DNA of 42,402 nt from Desulfotomaculum sp. (GTDB taxonomy: Bacteria > Bacillota > Desulfotomaculia > Desulfotomaculales > Desulfallaceae), in assembly GCA_016841675.1 (NCBI GenBank), contig JAENYQ010000023.1, positions 1 through 42,402 of the forward strand, given 5' to 3'. This document shows positions 39,586 through 42,402 of this stretch, piece after piece (the stretch's first letter is position 1; each line of letters begins with the position of its first letter). Below the pieces are notes generated by a model. It worked only from the letters and a program-made list of their open reading frames with translations, was not told the origin of the DNA and made no database searches. Position numbers and translations under genes: made by a program.

Positions 39586-40290
39586 CTATTGTTTTGGTTT
39601 GGCATGGTTAAAAGCTAGGGTACCCGAATAAGCCGGGATGGTCACCTCATTCATCTTCTTCACATCTGCCTGAATACCGTATACCTGCAGCAAGTCCAAC
39701 ACACCGCTTTTCATCTTTAGGGAATTGGCCAGCGTATCCGGGTTCCCCAGAGCGGAAATGATAAATGGAGGGCTGATGCGCTGATTTTTATTGATTAAAA
39801 TGGTCGGGCCGATACAGCGCACTTCGGTGGTGGATATAATACGATGCTCATTAATAGCAATAGCATTTGCCCCGGCGGCTTTAAGTTCGTTTAACAAAAT
39901 CAATAAGTCTTCATCGTGGAGCACGAAAATATTGGGATCCTGTCCCGGCTGCGGCACGTTGGGACTGTCGTTAAGTGTGACCTTCACTCCCGGGCCATTA
40001 ATATCCGTCATGCCGGCTAGCCCTCGTACCCGATCCAGTTCTTCTTTAAGTTTACCCAATTCCGGCACGGTCACCGCCTGATCCAAGCGATCGCGTAGTT
40101 CGTATACTTGAAGTTTCAGTTTTTCCCTGTCTTTCCTGTTTTCTTCTAGCTCTTGCGACAGTGCCATAGTTCTTTCCAGGGAAGGTGAACTTTTTGTAAT
40201 CTCCTGGGTTACCCTAAATTGCATCGTCAAGATGATGCCCATGACCAAACCCACAAATACTAGTATCCAGTAGTAAGATTTAAACCTCAT
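39586..40290 (-). CDS. DUF881 family protein, copy 2
   Basis: A 234-residue paralogue of the gene that follows it. One membrane helix (residues 5-24, WILVFVGLVMGIILTMQFRV), coiled coil (about 40-85), then the DUF881 domain: D-I-N-G-P-G-V-K-V-T-L-N-D, L-L-I-L-L-N-E-L-K-A-A-G-A-N-A-I-A-I-N-E-H-R-I-I-S-T-T-E-V. The sequence differs from copy 1 in many places, so the duplication is old. The start at 40290 follows GGAGGAGCT; the frame to 40377 has no ribosome site. Neither ftsQ nor sbp is adjacent, so the pair is apart from the usual division locus. Confidence 0.9.
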   Translation of the reverse strand: MRFKSYYWILVFVGLVMGIILTMQFRVTQEITKSSPSLERTMALSQELEENRKDREKLKLQVYELRDRLDQAVTVPELGKLKEELDRVRGLAGMTDINGPGVKVTLNDSPNVPQPGQDPNIFVLHDEDLLILLNELKAAGANAIAINEHRIISTTEVRCIGPTILINKNQRISPPFIISALGNPDTLANSLKMKSGVLDLLQVYGIQADVKKMNEVTIPAYSGTLAFNHAKPKQ

Positions 40291-41049
40291 CATAGCTCCT
40301 CCAGCAAATTTTTTTCTCATCGAACTTATATAGGTACGTTCAGCCAGGTAAAAGTCTCCTATGTTGTGTATTCCCAAGGCGTAGAGGACTTAAAAGTTAA
40401 ATAGAATTGTTCTATCATTTCTTTGTCTGTTAAGTCGAATATGTGTTTGATGATTTCCAGTGATAACAGTATGTTGGCCGGAAAGTTGGGTCTGCATTAT
40501 CAAGACATTACAGTGGAGCAAAGAGTTCTTAGTTTATCTTGCGGAATACTTCTTTGTAAAAGACCCGGTGCCCAGGTATTACTTAGCGATATTTGGCCTC
40601 ATTAACCGATAATGGCTAAAAGTTCATTTTGGAGTGTTCGTCGCTCTTTTTAAACATTGTGGTTATCCCCTCATAAAATATGCTTGTTTTTTTCAATTGC
40701 TAAATATTAACTTCTTTATTCGGGGCTATTTTCCTGCTTTTTTCAAAGGTTTTCAATGCTTTGCTTTTGAGGAGTTTGGGCAATGAAATCTTACGTTAAT
40801 TTGAAAAACCATCTTTACATCCAAGGAGACCGTGGTCTTTATTTCATAGTAGTGGGTGTGTAAGTATTATGGGGGACAATGGAAACGTTAATCATCAAAA
40901 ATACTGCCCTGATAAGTGACATTCTTAACAGGGCAAAAATAAATATCTTGTTTTGCAAAATTAGATTAGAATTTCCATATACTACAATGACAAGCTGGTT
41001 CAATATGTTCTATCAATTATGTCCAACTTCTAATATGGGCTAAGGAAGT
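40291..41049. other. Intergenic region, 760 bases
   Basis: No supported gene. A small frame at 40783-40863 (GAGGAG eight bases before ATG; product MKSYVNLKNHLYIQGDRGLY then F-I-V-V-G-V) is possible but unproven. A hairpin at 40906-40934 (GCCCTG/CAGGGC) with T-rich flank on the minus strand could end the SH3b transcript. The 60-residue open frame at 40423 lacks a ribosome site. Confidence 0.5.
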
Positions 41050-41484
41050 TCAATCTCTATCTACATATGATCTATAAACATACCCTAAACAGTCATGGCG
41101 ATAACTGTACACATGAAACCAAGTCGAGGTCGTGCCCTCTACATACATAATTACGCTATCACCCTGGTATAGAAGACCTAATGATGTATATGATGAACCA
41201 GGTCCCGCTCTCAAATGTACACCATCAGCATTTATTGTTCCTCTACCTAAATAGGTCAGCGCCCGCTCAAGTATTTCTTCCTGTTGTGGTTCAGATATTT
41301 CTTCCTGTTGCGGTTCAGATATTTCTTCCTGTGTAAACTGAGTTACCTCTTCATTAGTCAGTTCTACCGAACCACTAGCTGGCATTTTTTCTGTGCTTGC
41401 AGCCATGGCCGAAGCTCCAAATGATAAAGTAAACATAAGCACTGCAACTATTACCATCATGCTGAAAATACGTCTCTTAAACAT
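41050..41484 (-). CDS. Secreted SH3b-domain protein with E-P-Q-Q repeats
   Basis: A 144-residue exported protein: signal peptide 1-29 (MMVIVAVLMFTLSFGASAMA), a linker with a 24-bp-based repeat (E-E-I-S-E-P-Q-Q twice and a third half, residues 54-75), then one bacterial SH3 domain (about 80-144: G-T-I-N-A-D-G-V-H-L-R-A-G-P-G-S-S-Y and L-Y-Q-G-D-S-V-I-M-Y). SH3b domains bind cell-wall peptides; this may target a wall-associated activity, but no enzyme domain is present. The start ATG follows GAGGAGG. Two short frames upstream (41602 and 41548) may control it. Confidence 0.82.
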   Translation of the reverse strand: MFKRRIFSMMVIVAVLMFTLSFGASAMAASTEKMPASGSVELTNEEVTQFTQEEISEPQQEEISEPQQEEILERALTYLGRGTINADGVHLRAGPGSSYTSLGLLYQGDSVIMYVEGTTSTWFHVYSYRHDCLGYVYRSYVDRD

Positions 41485-41548
41485 AGATTGTTATACCTCC
41501 TCGTATAAAAATAGAATTCGTTTTCCTATTTCCTGTTTTTGGTACCAT
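41477..41548 (-). other. Upstream ORF, 23 codons, overlapping the SH3b start
   Basis: MVPKTGNRKTNSIFIRGGIT and three more residues, ribosome site ATAGGAG; its TAA overlaps the SH3b start codon in another frame. A second 9-codon frame (41575-41604, MLVLFSNDH) follows AAAGGAGAG just upstream. Both could couple translation to the SH3b gene. Confidence 0.35.
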
Positions 41549-41861
41549 TTTTCTCCTATTTTTAAATTAACCGGCTAATGGTCGTTACTAAAAAGCACAA
41601 GCATAAAACCACTCTCCTTTCTCCATTGGCGCCTTTTTAATTAGTTAAATATAATTAAGTCCCTTCCTTTTGTAACGCCCTATAATGCACCGTTTCATAA
41701 TGCAAAAGGTCTATAGGTTGACCTAATATGCCCCATTTAAGCTTTTTGTTTCTAGTACTACAGCGTAAACTAAAAAAATGATGAACAATGACAACCTCAC
41801 CTGCTAAAATATTCTAGGGGTCTGGTGATGCAAACGAAATTAATATTAAAAAGTGGTAGCT

Positions 41862-42224
41862 ATGAACAATGAATTTTCTCTGAATACACGACCACTGGTT
41901 GGAAAGCTCAAAGATATTCGACCGTTAACGGTTCGGTTGGTCAATAAGACATCCTGGGAGCAGGTGTGGGACTATCTGGTCAAAAACTACCACTACCTTG
42001 GCTACGAGACGATGATCGGCCCCAGGATAAAATACCTGGTTTTTCACGAAAACAGACCGATTGCGGCTTTGAGTTACAACCGGGCAGTATTGCATTTGGG
42101 TGTTCGAGATACGTTTTTGGGTTGGATACCCGAGCAAAAGCACAAGCTTCTGCCTCACGTGGTTAACAATAATCGTTATCCAAACAAAAATAAAATCCAA
42201 ACCTTGCAGAAAAAAGCCGCGTAA
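41862..42224 (+). pseudogene. DUF4338 (Druantia DruA-like) fragment
   Basis: About 120 residues. The segment N-Y-H-Y-L-G-Y-E-T-M-I-G-P-R-I-K-Y-L-V and R-P-I-A-A-L-S-Y-N-R-A-V-L-H-L-G-V-R-D-T-F-L-G-W matches DUF4338, the DruA-like family named in Druantia defence and found near transposons. The match stops after V-V-N-N-N-R-Y; typical members continue for well over 100 residues. The tail (NKNKIQTLQKKAA) falls in a hairpin (AAAATCCAAACCTT 42192-42205 with its complement 42246-42259) and is not family-like. So this is a broken gene at the edge. The ATG at 41862 has a weak site. Confidence 0.75.
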
Positions 42225-42263
42225 TCAAGCCGCTTCCTTCGAAAAAGGTTTGGATTTTTTCTA

Positions 42264-42402
42264 TGGTATGATCTTACCATCAATTTTGATAGGTTTCTTT
42301 TCGACAGCCATTGCGCACGGTTGTTCCCGGAAGCGGGGACGCTGACCCAGGAAATGGTGGACGGTTGGTGCGCGCAGCGCGCCACAGAGACAAACAACAG
42401 TT
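42264..42402 (+). pseudogene. Tyrosine recombinase/integrase fragment (runs off the window)
   Basis: An open frame to the window end with no start codon before the conserved part. It reads F-D-S-H-C-A-R-L-F-P-E-A-G-T-L-T-Q-E-M-V-D-G-W-C-A-Q-R and T-E-T-N-N-S, which is the N-terminal SAM-like core-binding domain of tyrosine recombinases from integron/transposon-type modules. Upstream (Y-D-L-T-I-N-F-D-R-F-L) is not like the family start, so the 5' end is likely lost. The gene may continue beyond the window. Confidence 0.6.

Noticed and set aside
40423-40605. A 60-residue frame upstream of the DUF881 pair
   Set aside because: No ribosome site and no family features.

Overview
The window looks like chromosome from an endospore-forming anaerobe of the Clostridia, most like the Desulfotomaculum/Peptococcaceae group. 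This rests on gene content only: an alpha/beta SASP, an H-type SASP, a SpoIIP-type amidase, a YjcZ-like peptide, HemZ, a hybrid-cluster protein with a class I cysteine spacing, an aldehyde ferredoxin oxidoreductase relic, a DUF1540 peptide and a T-box in front of leuA. Purine-rich Shine-Dalgarno sites and U-tailed hairpin terminators fit a Firmicute. The species cannot be read from the sequence.

Layout. 0-5.1 kb (mostly minus strand): DUF763 protein, an unknown 103-residue protein, two cysteine peptides missed by long-ORF calling, an SASP, a patatin-like lipase and a DUF4349 lipoprotein. 5.4-12.7 kb: a THUMP RNA methyltransferase, a DHA2 exporter, a LysM protein, a SpoIIP-like amidase, a YkgJ Fe-S/zinc protein, a DUF155 membrane protein whose start region can fold into a hairpin, a SHOCT-like protein and sspH. 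12.8-15.1 kb: leuA with a T-box leader (probable CUG leucine specifier); a 270-bp repeat lies between the T-box terminator and leuA. 15.1-19.6 kb: DUF1232 protein, acidic membrane-anchored HtrA-type protease, a zinc-ribbon membrane peptide, YjcZ-like peptide and hemZ.

19.6-26 kb is a zone of gene decay: a Nudix gene shifted at an A6 run, a DUF89 gene and a convergent UPF0180 gene that both lost their 3' ends at one junction, a rarD gene shifted at a T5 run, an intact hcp, an aldehyde oxidoreductase reduced to its two ends, and a transposase-like gene that seems to lack its catalytic glutamate. 26-36 kb is mostly intact: SLC13 permease, Cu/Zn-type SOD, zinc-ribbon protein, VanX-like dipeptidase with a membrane anchor, NifU-type scaffold, a MOSC-ankyrin fusion, SIMPL and Spy-like envelope proteins, a Na/Pi cotransporter lying between two inverted copies of the repeat, a nitroreductase and a HAD phosphatase. 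37-42.4 kb holds a toxin-antitoxin pair, an AgrB relic next to a chain of small hairpins, a 55-residue HTH-like protein, two DUF881 proteins, an SH3b protein preceded by two short upstream ORFs, and at the edge truncated DruA-type (DUF4338) and tyrosine-recombinase pieces.

The most notable signals are the repeat family with constant ends and variable cores, the MOSC-ankyrin fusion, the structured leader of the DUF155 gene, the hairpin chain beside agrB, and the cluster of broken genes. I saw no rRNA, tRNA or CRISPR array.
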